This document shows, piece after piece, positions 27,204 to 36,476 of a DNA stretch of 64,000 nt. The notes under the pieces were generated by a model that searched no databases, was not told where the DNA came from, and saw nothing but the letters and a program-made list of their open reading frames with translations. Made by a program: the position numbers and the translations under genes. The DNA is from Bradyrhizobium betae (GTDB taxonomy: Bacteria; Pseudomonadota; Alphaproteobacteria; Rhizobiales; Xanthobacteraceae). The stretch lies in assembly GCF_008932115.1 (NCBI RefSeq), contig NZ_CP044543.1, forward strand, positions 310,001 through 374,000, written 5' to 3'. The number at the start of each line of letters is the position of its first letter. Positions within the stretch are counted from its first letter, which is position 1.

Positions 27204-29108
27204 CTACTCCGTAATTTCCTGAATCCGGGCCTTCTTGCCGTTCGGCGCCGTGACGACGGTCCAGCCGTCCTTGCTGACCGTTGGTGCTGGCTTCTCGCCT
27301 TCCGCCCCACCCCCGCCCAGGGCCTTGAGCGTCCCGGGCAGCAGCATGGAGCCGAAGTTCTTCAGGCCCGTCGAAGTCTCATACTGCTTCTGCAAGCCGT
27401 GCAGCTGGCCCAGCGCGAGCTTCTTGTACTTCTCGACGAGCTCGGCAAGCTGCGCCGGGCTGGAGGCACGGTCGAGGTCCTTCTTGACCTCCTCGCGATC
27501 TGCGAGCGCGCCGGCCGAGCCGACCACGGCTTTCACGATTTCGTCGCCGACCAGCGCCTTGACGCCGTCGAAATTGGTCGGCGCCGTGCTGCCCGTGTTC
27601 GCAGCCCAATTCTGCTTGAAGCGGTTGAGCATGCGGTTGTCGCCGTTCTTCAGCGCAGCCGCAGCGTCGGTCAGCGTATCGAGATGGTCGACCAGCACGT
27701 TGAAGGAGCGAATGGTGTTGCCCTGCGGACCCGAGGTGAAGCGCTGGATGGCGACCTGCTGGGCCTTGAACTGCTGCCACTTCTGCGGCAGCGATCCCAT
27801 ATCGATCCCGCGCTGATTGGCGATCTCGGCTGCATGGTTTTGAATGGCGCTCATGGTGGCCGCACCTTGGACACCACGGCCCATGTTCGGCGGCAACTGC
27901 CCCGATTCAAGATAGCGCTCCGCCGCCGCGTTGATCGCGTCTGGAGACAGCGTCGGTTGGTTGCCTTGATAAATCGGCTGCGCGGTACGCGGATCAAGCA
28001 ACGTCTCTCCGGGCCGCATGGGGACCGGCTGAATCGATTTCTCAATCCGGCTCGCCCAATCACTGAGGGCCTCAGCATCCGCCTTTGCGCCCGGGCCAGG
28101 CTGACGCGAAACCCGCGCGGCCTCCTGCTTCAGCGCCAGGATGGCCGCCTGCGGATCCGTAAAGCCCTTGGGCAACGGCACTTGCGGCACGATCGGCTGG
28201 CCTTGCGGCTGGGGCGGAGCTTGCGGCATAGGCTGCGCGACGGGCCCCTGCGGCTGCGCGGTCACGGGTGCAGCCGGTTGCGCGGAGGGTGCGCCATTTG
28301 GCGCACCCTGCGGCTTCTGCTGCGGCGCCGGCTGTGCCGCAGGCGTGCCGGCATTGGCCGACGGCGGCAGCGCACCGAATGCGCCGGCAACACGCTGGGA
28401 CGGCGTTGCATCTGCGTCCTGCCCTGCCTCAGCCAGCGACGGTCGCGACAGAGGCGCCGCCGAAGCGGCGCCGCCCCCGGTCGGCGCGATGTTGTTGCGC
28501 TTTAGGTACGCTGCGAGCCTGTCCCTGACCTGCGCCGCCTGCCCAGGCGTCAACGCGCCGTTAGCGTCTGCGCCAACGGAGCTTGCGATATTACCTGCAA
28601 CGACGCCGATCTTTGGATTGCCATCACCGAGCGCATCGGTCACCTGCGAAATGACCGAGCCTGCGGCATCGCCACCCCTTGCGCTAGGTGCGGCAACAGA
28701 TGCTTGCGAGGACACGGCAGGAGCCTGCTGCGGGCCGCCCGTCAGCATTGGCGACTGAGGCGCGTTCATCGCCTGCTTTTGAAGCACCTGAGGCTGCAAC
28801 TGCGTCATGCCGTCAAGCACGCCGAACCGGGCAAAGAGCGCCTGCGCCTTTACGGGATCATAGTTGCCCTTGGAATCCAGAGCGCCACCCGACTGGAATG
28901 CTTCCGCGAGTTGCTGCTGCCGCTGACCAGCTGCAATCCGCTGCTGGTTGAGCTGCAACTGCTGATCATTCGTGTCCCGCTTCTGGCGATTGAACTGACC
29001 CTCATAGTAGGCGTTCGGCAGGCCCGCCACCTGCGCGAAGATGTCCGGCGTCGGCGCGCCGTAATCGCGCGTGCTCGGAACGGCGACGGTCTGTTCGAAC
29101 ATTGCCAT
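27204..29108 (-). CDS. Phage ejection / internal virion protein, Pro/Gln-rich
   Basis: A 634-residue protein. N-terminal part: YGAPTPDIFAQVAGLPNAYYEGQ and a Gln-rich coiled helix. From about residue 215 to 300 there is a Pro/Ala/Gln linker, which includes APNGAP encoded by copy 2 of the palindrome. The C-terminal part is helical (LNRFKQNWAANTG, GDEIVKAVVGSAGALADREE). This arrangement resembles the lysozyme-less internal proteins of P22-like podoviruses. It ends 3 bp before the next gene. Confidence 0.6.
   Translation of the reverse strand: MAMFEQTVAVPSTRDYGAPTPDIFAQVAGLPNAYYEGQFNRQKRDTNDQQLQLNQQRIAAGQRQQQLAEAFQSGGALDSKGNYDPVKAQALFARFGVLDGMTQLQPQVLQKQAMNAPQSPMLTGGPQQAPAVSSQASVAAPSARGGDAAGSVISQVTDALGDGNPKIGVVAGNIASSVGADANGALTPGQAAQVRDRLAAYLKRNNIAPTGGGAASAAPLSRPSLAEAGQDADATPSQRVAGAFGALPPSANAGTPAAQPAPQQKPQGAPNGAPSAQPAAPVTAQPQGPVAQPMPQAPPQPQGQPIVPQVPLPKGFTDPQAAILALKQEAARVSRQPGPGAKADAEALSDWASRIEKSIQPVPMRPGETLLDPRTAQPIYQGNQPTLSPDAINAAAERYLESGQLPPNMGRGVQGAATMSAIQNHAAEIANQRGIDMGSLPQKWQQFKAQQVAIQRFTSGPQGNTIRSFNVLVDHLDTLTDAAAALKNGDNRMLNRFKQNWAANTGSTAPTNFDGVKALVGDEIVKAVVGSAGALADREEVKKDLDRASSPAQLAELVEKYKKLALGQLHGLQKQYETSTGLKNFGSMLLPGTLKALGGGGAEGEKPAPTVSKDGWTVVTAPNGKKARIQEITE
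28287..28308. repeat. Dispersed palindrome, copy 2 (variant)
   Basis: GGGTGCGCCA-TT-TGGCGCACCC, 10-bp arms around a 2-base centre. The core GCGCCATTTGGCGC differs from the other copies by one base in the centre. It encodes A-P-N-G-A in the linker of an ejection protein, in the same phase as copies 3 to 5. Confidence 0.75.
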
Positions 29109-29111
29109 GGA

Positions 29112-29993
29112 TCAGGCCGCCTCGAGGAAGCGCGCGAGCGAAGCTGCACGCTCGGTCGCCTTGTCGTAGCGCACGGCCTTGAAGCCTCCGATGTCGATCA
29201 CGGCATCCGGATTCACCTTCTCGACCTCCTGTGCCATGACGCCGATGCGCGGCACCGGATCGCCCTTGTAGTTGTAGCGGTAGACGTTGGTGCCGTCGTA
29301 GAGCTCGCCGACCGGCTCGATGAACTCCTTCAGGCGCTCGTCCGAGAAGATCGACAGAGCGGCCGTACCAAGGCCCGACAGCGCGTTCCACTGGTTCTGG
29401 TTGGCCTGGTTCTGCGCCAGCGTCGCATTGGCGTTGGCATTGCCGATGCCGGTCGCGGCCGTGTAGTCGAGATTGGCGAGCGAGTTGTACTGGCTCGCGG
29501 TCGCGTTGCCCAAACCAGTGTTGACGCCCGCGATGCCGGTAGCGGCCGAGTTCGATGCACCAAGGAACGGCTGAAGGTTGTTGACGGCGTTCTGATAGGT
29601 CGTGCTCGCCAAACCCTGATTGTAGTTGGAGAGGTCGATCAGCTGCTTGCCGGAGGCCAGCGTGCCGTTGGCTGCTGCCGCAGCATTGATCGAATTGTTG
29701 CCCTGCTGGAGCTGGAACTGGTAGCCGGGCGTCGCCTCGAGCGACTTCATCGCCGCATCGTTGCCCTGCTGGCCGTTGATGCCGAGCAGGTTCTTCAACT
29801 GGTCGACGCCCGCGCCCGCGGTTGAATAGTTGGTCAGATACGGCTGCAGCGCCTTGGTGTAATTCGTGTTGAGCGCCGAGATGCCCTGATTGATGTCGCC
29901 GGTCGCAGCGGTCTTGCCGGCATTGATGCCGCCGATCTGCTGGTTGGCCGCGTCTTCCGCGACGTTGTTCGTAAAGATATCGAAGATGGACAT
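29112..29993 (-). CDS. Ejection-type virion protein with S74 chaperone-like C-terminus
   Basis: A 293-residue protein. The first 220 residues are Ala/Asn/Gln-rich helices (ISALNTNYTKALQPYLTNYS, ATPGYQFQLQQGNNSINAAA) as in P22-type DNA-transfer proteins. The C-terminal part SDERLKEFIEPVGELYDG, VYRYNYKGDPVPRIGVMAQE matches the start of the peptidase S74 intramolecular chaperone domain. S74 domains normally trimerise fibres and cut themselves off; on an ejection-type protein this suggests chaperoned assembly. The catalytic Ser is the S of SDERLK. Confidence 0.75.
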   Translation of the reverse strand: MSIFDIFTNNVAEDAANQQIGGINAGKTAATGDINQGISALNTNYTKALQPYLTNYSTAGAGVDQLKNLLGINGQQGNDAAMKSLEATPGYQFQLQQGNNSINAAAAANGTLASGKQLIDLSNYNQGLASTTYQNAVNNLQPFLGASNSAATGIAGVNTGLGNATASQYNSLANLDYTAATGIGNANANATLAQNQANQNQWNALSGLGTAALSIFSDERLKEFIEPVGELYDGTNVYRYNYKGDPVPRIGVMAQEVEKVNPDAVIDIGGFKAVRYDKATERAASLARFLEAA

Positions 29994-30238
29994 CAGACGA
30001 CCCTCACCTGAATCAGGGATCCATTGCGGTAGAGATTTCCAACAGGAACGCCGGCAGCGGCGGCAGCAGCATCGTTTGCCGCATTGACGAGATTGCTCGG
30101 CGCGTTGCCTGCCACCATCAGCGTCACCAGGCGATCGAGCAGCACCAGATAATCCCGGAATAGTGCGGTCGGCCGTCCGTCCTTGTCGGCAATCGGAAAG
30201 CCCGGATCGAACCTCTTGTCCTTGGCGGGCAGCGTCAT
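29993..30238 (-). CDS. Small phage structural protein
   Basis: An 81-residue protein with KRFDPGFPIADKDGRPTALF, then a helix RDYLVLLDRLVTLMV and an Asn/Ala-rich segment. I have seen such proteins between gp10-like and ejection genes in rhizobial podovirus-like prophages, with no known role. It overlaps both neighbours: ATGA with the gp10-like gene upstream and TGATG with the next start. Confidence 0.6.
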   Translation of the reverse strand: MTLPAKDKRFDPGFPIADKDGRPTALFRDYLVLLDRLVTLMVAGNAPSNLVNAANDAAAAAAGVPVGNLYRNGSLIQVRVV

Positions 30239-31944
30239 GGCCCGACCACCTGCGGATTGTCGCTCATGATGCCGCCCTTCAGACCGCGGTACACGGGATC
30301 AGTGATATCGAGCCGCCAGCGCACGCCATGCGGCCCCGCAAAGCCGCGGTTCTTGACACTGGCGCGCGCAAGCTCGCCGCGGGCCTGCGGCGCAAGCGAC
30401 CGCAGCGATGGATTGTCGAAAGAAATTCCGCCGTCCTTGGAGCACGAAATGGCGCATTGCGGATCGATCGCCTCAGGCGGCGACGAGATGTCGGTTGCCG
30501 TGCCGCCGGAGACATAGGCGTTCTGGAACAGCACGTCAGTCAGCTCGATGTGGTTGGCATCAACCACCAAAATCGGGTGCGGCCCATTGGCTTCCGTCGT
30601 ACCCGTCACGCCCGCGACGTTGACCTGATCGCCGGTATCGGCCTTCGAGGTCTGATCGACAGTCAGCCGCACCACGCCGCCCGCTCCTGACGCGGCTCCG
30701 AGCACGGTCATCACGTAGTTTCCGACCTCCTGGCCGACACCCGTCACGAAGTCGAAGTCGGCGCGTGCGATGCGCGTTGCGTTCGGAAACTCCCGCACCG
30801 GGCCTGATTCAATGCGGAACAGGAACGGATCGCCATTCTCGGTATAGCTGTCATTGTCGGGGTAGAGAAGATTGCCCGACTGCACGTCGCCGACGATCCA
30901 TTTGCTGAAGGCTGGATGGCCGGCAACCATGCGCGAGCGGCCATAGACCCCGCCGTTGAGAGACCATCGCTCATGCCAGCGCTTGGTGGACAGGTTGAGT
31001 TCCCAGGTCCAGTCGGGCGACGAAATGCGCCAGAACTTCTTGCCGCCCGCAATCGTGCACCCGGCCTCGAGGATCTGCCCGGCGCGTACCGCTCTTTCGA
31101 TCAGCCGATTGAGATCAGGCGGAGAGACGTCGTTGGGCGCGAGCGAGCCCGGCGACATCCATTGCACATGATAGTCCTGGCTGACCCACAGAAGCTCGGC
31201 AAAACCGACTTCGAAGCCGGCGATGGCGGACGGCTGCACAAGTCCGACATCGACGATGGTCAACCTTCCGTAGGGGAACGCGGGCGCGGCAATGGCCTGA
31301 TCCTGCCAAGCCTCAAACGAGCCCGTGGTGAACAGCAGCAGCATGTTGGAAAACGGAATGCCGCGCAGAAGCTGCACGTCCGCCCGGCCCTGGACCGTGA
31401 TGAAGGTCAGAGCATTCTGCGTCAGCGCATTGAGCGCGGAGGCAAAACACCGGCTATCGCCGATCGTGAAGAAGAAATAGCCGTCCTGGAAGCAAACCGA
31501 ATTTGGCTGCGGCAAGCTGCCTGCGCCATTGTAGGACGTCGGCGCGCCGCCGGTCGAAAGCTTGTAGGCGCCGTTGTCGATGTCGACGGCGACGACGTCG
31601 GGATTGGCCGCAAGATTGCGCGCGATCGAGACTTGCTGGGAGCCCGGAAATGCACCGAGCACGTTGACGACACCCGCAGCATCGACCGTCGCCGCAGTAT
31701 CCTTGAACACCTCGTAAGACAGGTTCTTGACCAGCAGCCCGCCCCGGTAGCCCGCCTGCGCCGTGATCGCGTGCTGCGACAGCCCGGGGCAGCCGCGCCA
31801 GATCTGCATCGACGGGCCGGTCGGACGCTGCGGCTCGCCCAAGGGCTCTGCGTAGCAATTGACGAGCCGGCCCGAACTTTCCTGCGGATTGAGGCCCGGG
31901 AAGCTCGATAGCGGGAACGGGATTTGAGCAGGCTTATTCGGCAT
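30235..31944 (-). CDS. P22 gp10-like packaged-DNA stabilisation protein
   Basis: A 569-residue beta-propeller-like protein. The opening FPGLNPQESSGRLVNCYAE and the middle YGRLTIVDVGLVQPSAIAG, FAELLWVSQDYHVQW are the pattern of P22 gene 10, the tail hub that plugs the portal after packaging. Length is longer than P22 gp10 (472). An inserted beta module near residues 430-490 contains VNVAGVTGTTEANGPHP. It is preceded by a gp4-like gene as in P22. Confidence 0.8.
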   Translation of the reverse strand: MPNKPAQIPFPLSSFPGLNPQESSGRLVNCYAEPLGEPQRPTGPSMQIWRGCPGLSQHAITAQAGYRGGLLVKNLSYEVFKDTAATVDAAGVVNVLGAFPGSQQVSIARNLAANPDVVAVDIDNGAYKLSTGGAPTSYNGAGSLPQPNSVCFQDGYFFFTIGDSRCFASALNALTQNALTFITVQGRADVQLLRGIPFSNMLLLFTTGSFEAWQDQAIAAPAFPYGRLTIVDVGLVQPSAIAGFEVGFAELLWVSQDYHVQWMSPGSLAPNDVSPPDLNRLIERAVRAGQILEAGCTIAGGKKFWRISSPDWTWELNLSTKRWHERWSLNGGVYGRSRMVAGHPAFSKWIVGDVQSGNLLYPDNDSYTENGDPFLFRIESGPVREFPNATRIARADFDFVTGVGQEVGNYVMTVLGAASGAGGVVRLTVDQTSKADTGDQVNVAGVTGTTEANGPHPILVVDANHIELTDVLFQNAYVSGGTATDISSPPEAIDPQCAISCSKDGGISFDNPSLRSLAPQARGELARASVKNRGFAGPHGVRWRLDITDPVYRGLKGGIMSDNPQVVGP

Positions 31945-32345
31945 CAGAAGGTCTGCATCCGATAGATTTCGTAGGTCGGCTTGCCGCGCGTGATGATCTT
32001 GAGCGACTTGGCGGCTGCCCCTCCACCGATCTCAGTCTGCGGCGGGCCGCCAAGACCCCTGTTGACAAGATCGACCAGATCCTGCCCGGAGACGCCAAGG
32101 TCCGAGCCGCACTCGCCGGCGAAGATGTCGACGAGGTCGGAGAACCAGCCGGCCGGGATGTTGTCGCGATCCCCGACATAGACGATCTCGAGCCCCGCAA
32201 GCTTGCGGAAGATCGAATCCAGATTGTCGTTCACGAGCGCGTAGTCTTCAGGATCAACGGCTTGGCCGACGGCCAGCACGTTGGTCCTCTTGAGGACCGC
32301 GAGCACGAGCTCGCTGGACGATCGATATGGAGAGGTCGCGGCCAT
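31944..32345 (-). CDS. Tail accessory / head-completion protein (gp4-like position)
   Basis: A 133-residue helical protein: SSSELVLAVLKRTNVLAVGQ, then DPEDYALVNDNLDSIFRKLA, and FSDLVDIFAGECGSDLGVSG. Helical head-tail connector proteins such as P22 gp4 have this shape and lie directly before the gp10 gene, as here. No peptidoglycan-hydrolase motif of gp4 is visible, so the assignment rests on size, helicity and order. Confidence 0.55.
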   Translation of the reverse strand: MAATSPYRSSSELVLAVLKRTNVLAVGQAVDPEDYALVNDNLDSIFRKLAGLEIVYVGDRDNIPAGWFSDLVDIFAGECGSDLGVSGQDLVDLVNRGLGGPPQTEIGGGAAAKSLKIITRGKPTYEIYRMQTF

Positions 32346-32348
32346 CGC

Positions 32349-32840
32349 TTACCAGGGCAGCTGGTTGTAGCCGTGATTGACCCACACGGCCGCGATCTGT
32401 GCTTCGGCCAAGTCGCAGGCCTTGGCGAGCTCGTGCAGACGAGGATCGAACAGCTCGCCGATCTGCGCGAAGTCGTCCGGGCCGACGTCGCACTTGGCCT
32501 GAAGCTCGCGGTCGCGCGCAAAGCGGCCAATCAGATCCTCCGGCGTCTCGAAGGTCTCTTCCTTGAGCCAGTTCACGAAGTAGGCGCGGTAGCCCTTGGC
32601 GTCCTTGGGCATCTTGTCGCGCGAGGCGCGGGTTGCCTTGGCGCCCTCGCCGACGACGAAATGCGGATTGTTGCGCGCGCTCTCGATCAGTTGCGCGTTG
32701 AGCTTCTCGGAGCTTGTGCCGTCTGGATCGCCCTTGATCTCCTTGGCCACGTTCGCCTGGAACGTATGACCGCACCATTTCACGTGCGACGGGTCATGCT
32801 GACCGGGGACATAGGTGATAATTTCCGCAAGCTTTGCCAT
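32349..32840 (-). CDS. Phage head-region protein, unknown role
   Basis: A 163-residue protein with a conserved-looking N-terminal strand LAEIITYVPGQHDPSHVKWC, GHTFQANVAKEIKGD, then NPHFVVGEGAKA and a helical tail FDPRLHELAKACDLAEAQIA. I do not recognise it. It lies between a putative decoration protein and the gp4-like gene, so head completion or connection is a fair guess. The ATG has AGGAG upstream. Confidence 0.55.
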   Translation of the reverse strand: MAKLAEIITYVPGQHDPSHVKWCGHTFQANVAKEIKGDPDGTSSEKLNAQLIESARNNPHFVVGEGAKATRASRDKMPKDAKGYRAYFVNWLKEETFETPEDLIGRFARDRELQAKCDVGPDDFAQIGELFDPRLHELAKACDLAEAQIAAVWVNHGYNQLPW

Positions 32841-32898
32841 TTAGGACTCCTCGAAGGAAGCAGCGCGGCGCCCGGCTCATCCGGGCGCCGCCAGCCGG

Positions 32899-33447
32899 TT
32901 ACATGTCGTTGTTCGCGACGAACGCGATCACGATGACGATCTGCCCCGTGGTCGCGGCCGTGCCGGTTTGCGCATATTTGACGAAGAGCGGGATCGGGCT
33001 GGCGACGTTCGTCACGGCCATACCGAGGCCCGCGGCCGAGGTCAGGTGAAGCACCCCGGTTGCGAGCGGATTGCCGCTGATGCCGGAGGCCACGATCTCG
33101 TTCGCGCTGGCCTTGGTGGTGCCGACCGTGACGACGTTGGTGGTTGCCGCGTTGAATGCGGTCGTCACATAAGCGTCGATCGCGTAGATGTAGGCGCCCG
33201 CCGGCAATGCGCCGAACTGCTGGCCGGCGCTGATGCCCTGGTCGTTGAAGTTGACCGTGATGCGGTAGTAGCTCATCTGCTGGTCGGGCGTCTGCCGGGC
33301 CGGGAAGTTGCGGGTCTGATCGACCTGAAGCGCAGCTACTGGACTGATCGTGACGGCGGCAACACCAAGAGCTGCGATCGCCGCGATGGCAGCGACCCGG
33401 GACAGAAAGGCGAGCGCGCGAAGCTTCGCCAGGATGGTCTGGTACAT
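32899..33447 (-). CDS. Head-cassette protein with signal-like N-terminus
   Basis: A 182-residue protein. I start at MYQTILAKL (33447), with GGAGG six bases upstream. Residues 1-36 have a basic then hydrophobic run (SRVAAIAAIAALGVAAVTIS) ending PVAALQ, like a Sec signal peptide or membrane anchor. The rest is beta-rich (QMSYYRITVNFNDQGISAGQ, GAYIYAIDAYVTTAFNAAT), similar to small capsid decoration proteins. It lies directly after the major capsid gene, where decoration proteins are usual. The leader is odd for such a protein. Confidence 0.6.
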   Translation of the reverse strand: MYQTILAKLRALAFLSRVAAIAAIAALGVAAVTISPVAALQVDQTRNFPARQTPDQQMSYYRITVNFNDQGISAGQQFGALPAGAYIYAIDAYVTTAFNAATTNVVTVGTTKASANEIVASGISGNPLATGVLHLTSAAGLGMAVTNVASPIPLFVKYAQTGTAATTGQIVIVIAFVANNDM

Positions 33448-33537
33448 GGTTGGCCTCCTTCGGCCGATGATGTGAGGTTGATCGAGGTCGAAACGGCGCG
33501 GGCGTAGCCGCGCCGTTTCTTTCATTCAGCCGAAGGT

Positions 33538-34701
33538 CTAGTTGTCGCCGACCGCGGCAAGGAAGGCGGTATAGACACCCCACTCCTTGAAGTTGCCCGC
33601 CGCATTGAGCTTGGCGATCTTGCCGACGCCGTAGGCCATCTTGATGCCCGCGCCGCGGAGGAACTGATAGTCGTCCTCCTTAAGGAAGGTCGGCGTCGGC
33701 ATCTTGCCCCAGCACCAGGCCATCGCACCCTGCCCGCACAGGAACGCCGGCGCGATCTGAATGCCGCCGGAACCTGCCGTCGCGTAGAAGACCGGCAGGC
33801 GCAGCGACAGCTCCGGGATCTCGCGGATGATGACGCCGTTGTAGAGCAGGTCACCATCGACGAAGATCGGGTTCTTCAAATAGCCCTGGTTCTCGCGCGC
33901 GCGCGAGTTCTGGTTGGCACCCTTGATGTCGGCGTCGTTCTGGGCATCGCGGAACTGCTCCTGTCCGACGAACAGCACGAACCACTCCGTCCCGTTTTCC
34001 TTCAGTTTGAAGGGACGGATGCGCGGATTGGCCTTTTTCGCCGACCGCTTCATGCGGTTGACGAGCGCGCCCGACACAATCATCGCGCCGGTCACGTTCG
34101 CCATCGAGGCGGCGAAGTTGCCGGCAACGAGATTGGCCGTGTTGCCGTTGCCGACCAGGATGCGGTCGGCATTGTCCGTGATCCAGGTGTTGCGCTGGGC
34201 CGCGGTTGCAGCATCGAACAGGATGCCATTGACGCGCTGGCCGTTCGCAGAGCCGAGGCCCGCGGGCGGGTTCTGCGACGGCAGCGCGTAGAAGCCATCG
34301 ACGATCTCGTCGCGCTGCTTCTCCTGACCCCAATCAGTCAGCGCCGGCTTGATCTCGGCGTAGAGGTCGATCGAGGACTTCTGCTCTTCGGCGTTGGTGA
34401 TCGTGACCGCGTGCCGCGACCAGTCGATCCACATGCGGGTGCCCTGGTTGTCCAGACCCTCTTCGTTGCCGCGCAGTGCGCCCGAGCCGACGCCAGCGCC
34501 ATTGAGGCGGGCGCGGAGCGGGATGTTGATTTGCTCGCCGCCGTTCTTGCCGCCCTTGTCCAGGTCCGTGATGACGCGAATGATCGCGTTCATCGACGGT
34601 CCCATATAGGGCGAGAACAGGTTCTCGCGAACATATTCCCGGTAGATTTCCTTTCGGAAGTAGATGAGCTTGTTGTTTGCAGCAGTGGTCGTAAGCGCCA
34701 T
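33538..34701 (-). CDS. Major capsid protein, N4-gp56 / DUF4043 type
   Basis: A 387-residue HK97-fold capsid subunit of the N4-gp56-like family. Seen: NNKLIYFRKEIYREYVRENL, then INIPLRARLNGAGVGSGALR, and later FVLFVGQEQFRDAQND and YGVGKIAKLNAAGNFKEWGV. This family is typical for podoviruses with P22-like tails in rhizobia. It sits after the acidic scaffold gene. The ATG has a usable ribosome site. No protease gene is seen, so a processed N-terminus is not expected. Confidence 0.85.
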   Translation of the reverse strand: MALTTTAANNKLIYFRKEIYREYVRENLFSPYMGPSMNAIIRVITDLDKGGKNGGEQINIPLRARLNGAGVGSGALRGNEEGLDNQGTRMWIDWSRHAVTITNAEEQKSSIDLYAEIKPALTDWGQEKQRDEIVDGFYALPSQNPPAGLGSANGQRVNGILFDAATAAQRNTWITDNADRILVGNGNTANLVAGNFAASMANVTGAMIVSGALVNRMKRSAKKANPRIRPFKLKENGTEWFVLFVGQEQFRDAQNDADIKGANQNSRARENQGYLKNPIFVDGDLLYNGVIIREIPELSLRLPVFYATAGSGGIQIAPAFLCGQGAMAWCWGKMPTPTFLKEDDYQFLRGAGIKMAYGVGKIAKLNAAGNFKEWGVYTAFLAAVGDN

Positions 34702-34818
34702 GGCGCGATGTCCTTTTGCAAGGCCCGCGCGCTGGTCTCGTTTGTTTGCAAACCGGCCTTACTGCGCATCGCCAGTTAAGCGAGGCGCGCAGGCATCGTC
34801 ATTTTGGAAAGAACGCTC

Positions 34819-35913
34819 TCAGCGCCAGGCAGCGTCAGCGACCGACTGATCCGAATTGTCATTGACGACGTGATCGCCGCGTTCGACTCCAAGATTGGAG
34901 CCGCCGGCGCGTGCCAACGATTGCGGCAGTCGGGTGGTGGTACGCGCGGGGCCATTCTCTCCGGCCGCAGCTTCGCCACGCAGATCGGCGATCAACTGCT
35001 TCCGGAACTCAGGGTCTTTCAGGAGGGCTTGCCGGGTATCCTCGCGGATCCGGGCCTCGGCTGCATCGGGATCCTCCCCGAAGCGCGCGAGCGCCTGACT
35101 CCGCTTGTGCCATCGCACCAATTCCTCGCCCGGATTGGCCGAGTTATAAATGCGTTGCACGGTTGCCCGGTCGTCGGGGTTTTGCGGATTGAGGCCGTTG
35201 ATGGCCTCAAACGCCTTGCCGAACGTGTCCTTGTGCGTGGCATGGGCGAGCGCGAAGCTCGTCTCGACGGCGTTCTTGCGAACGTCCTGCCGGACAGGCG
35301 CGACCGCTTGCTGCACGGCACCAAGGATGTGCTCGACGAACCCCTTGGGGTTTTCGAAGATGTCGGGGACTTCGGGCTCAGCCTTCGGCTCTTCCTTCAC
35401 GGCTTGCGGCGACTGCCGCTGACCGTTGAGAATGCTCGTCAGCTGCTGGAGCTGAGCTTCGAGCGCGGCGATCTTCGGGTTGTCACCCGTTGTGCCTGCA
35501 AGCTTGGCTTCGAGCTCGGTTACACGAGCCTCTGCCAGCCGTCGCTTCTCAGCCTCCTCGCGGAGCTTACCCGAAGGCACACGGCCCGCCGGCGGCTCCT
35601 GCTCGCGCTGTTGCTGTGCGGTCTTGCCGTCACCGGCAGTCTCCGTTCCAGCCTCATCGCCCTCTTCCCCGTCCTCGCCCTCTTCGGCTTCCTCGGTCTC
35701 TTCGGAGTCGCCGTCTTCCTGCTCCTCGGAGCTGGCGTCGCCATCTTCGACTTCGTGCTGGCCTTCGAGGCCTTGGCCCATGCTTTCCAGCGCACGGCCC
35801 CCGGTCTCGTCGAGCGCGGACGTCTCTTCGTTACCCCACGCTTCTCCTGCGATCTCTTTCTCCGTTTCCATGATCGCATCGGAGATGGCGTCGACTTCCC
35901 TTAACTGACCCAT
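34819..35913 (-). CDS. Acidic scaffold-like head assembly protein
   Basis: A 364-residue protein. Residues 20-95 are extremely acidic (SSEEQEDGDSEETEEAEEGE), followed by a coiled-coil helix (KLREEAEKRRLAEARVTELE) and a helical C-terminal half (FVEHILGAVQQAVAPVRQDV). Between portal and capsid genes, an acidic coiled-coil protein is almost always the scaffold that directs procapsid assembly. No catalytic motif is visible. The 213 bp upstream (35914-36126) show nothing I can support. Confidence 0.75.
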   Translation of the reverse strand: MGQLREVDAISDAIMETEKEIAGEAWGNEETSALDETGGRALESMGQGLEGQHEVEDGDASSEEQEDGDSEETEEAEEGEDGEEGDEAGTETAGDGKTAQQQREQEPPAGRVPSGKLREEAEKRRLAEARVTELEAKLAGTTGDNPKIAALEAQLQQLTSILNGQRQSPQAVKEEPKAEPEVPDIFENPKGFVEHILGAVQQAVAPVRQDVRKNAVETSFALAHATHKDTFGKAFEAINGLNPQNPDDRATVQRIYNSANPGEELVRWHKRSQALARFGEDPDAAEARIREDTRQALLKDPEFRKQLIADLRGEAAAGENGPARTTTRLPQSLARAGGSNLGVERGDHVVNDNSDQSVADAAWR

Positions 35914-36126
35914 TTGAATGGCTACCTTTTCACTTGCCAGCGTCTGGTGCTGGACGGACCGCAGCGCCGTTCGCGAGCGTGGCGGGAATTGCCCACCTCG
36001 CCCGGCACGCCGGCACTGATGAATTGCGTTGCGCCGCTATGGAGGACGCCTGCCGCAGGGTTTGAAGATCGGCACTCTGGAAGCCGCACGCCGTCTGGTG
36101 GCGCTGACCGAAAGTCTGTTGTTGCC

Positions 36127-36462
36127 TTACGTGGCCTTGTCGGCCGGCGCGGCTTTGGCGACCTCGGCGGCCTGAGCCGCGAGCGAGGACGCCTGGTTCT
36201 TGTTCATCTCGATCGCCTTCTGCAGGCTGTCGATCAGGGCGAGCGCCGCATGCGGCGAACAGCGCAGATGCGAAACGCAGACGGCCTCGCGCGCGATCGT
36301 GCCGTCCGCCTTCGGAACGATGGTGGCCGCGGTCAGCTCGACCTCGATGCCAAGACCGACGATGCCGTAGAGCGGCGCGTTGTCGAAATAGACGAAGGGT
36401 GCGGCGGAGGCGTTCTTCAGCAGCGGTGGGGCGGAGGTGACGGGCTTGCCTTTGATGGACAT
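36127..36462 (-). CDS. Small phage head-region protein
   Basis: A 111-residue protein. I start at MSIKGKPVTSAPPLL (36462), with GGGAG eleven bases upstream. The middle APFVYFDNAPLYGIVGLGIE then VELTAATIVPKADGT is beta-rich, and SHLRCSPHAALALIDSLQKA leads to an Ala-rich tail. I believe the VYFDN..P.YG pattern recurs in rhizobial phage genomes without function. It lies between the SGNH hydrolase and the scaffold. Confidence 0.6.
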   Translation of the reverse strand: MSIKGKPVTSAPPLLKNASAAPFVYFDNAPLYGIVGLGIEVELTAATIVPKADGTIAREAVCVSHLRCSPHAALALIDSLQKAIEMNKNQASSLAAQAAEVAKAAPADKAT

Positions 36463-36476
36463 GATCGCTGGTCTCC

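Noticed and set aside
25521..28505. 994-codon plus-strand frame across two ejection genes
   Set aside because: Arg/Leu-rich antisense sequence without any domain; the minus-strand genes are tightly packed with normal starts.
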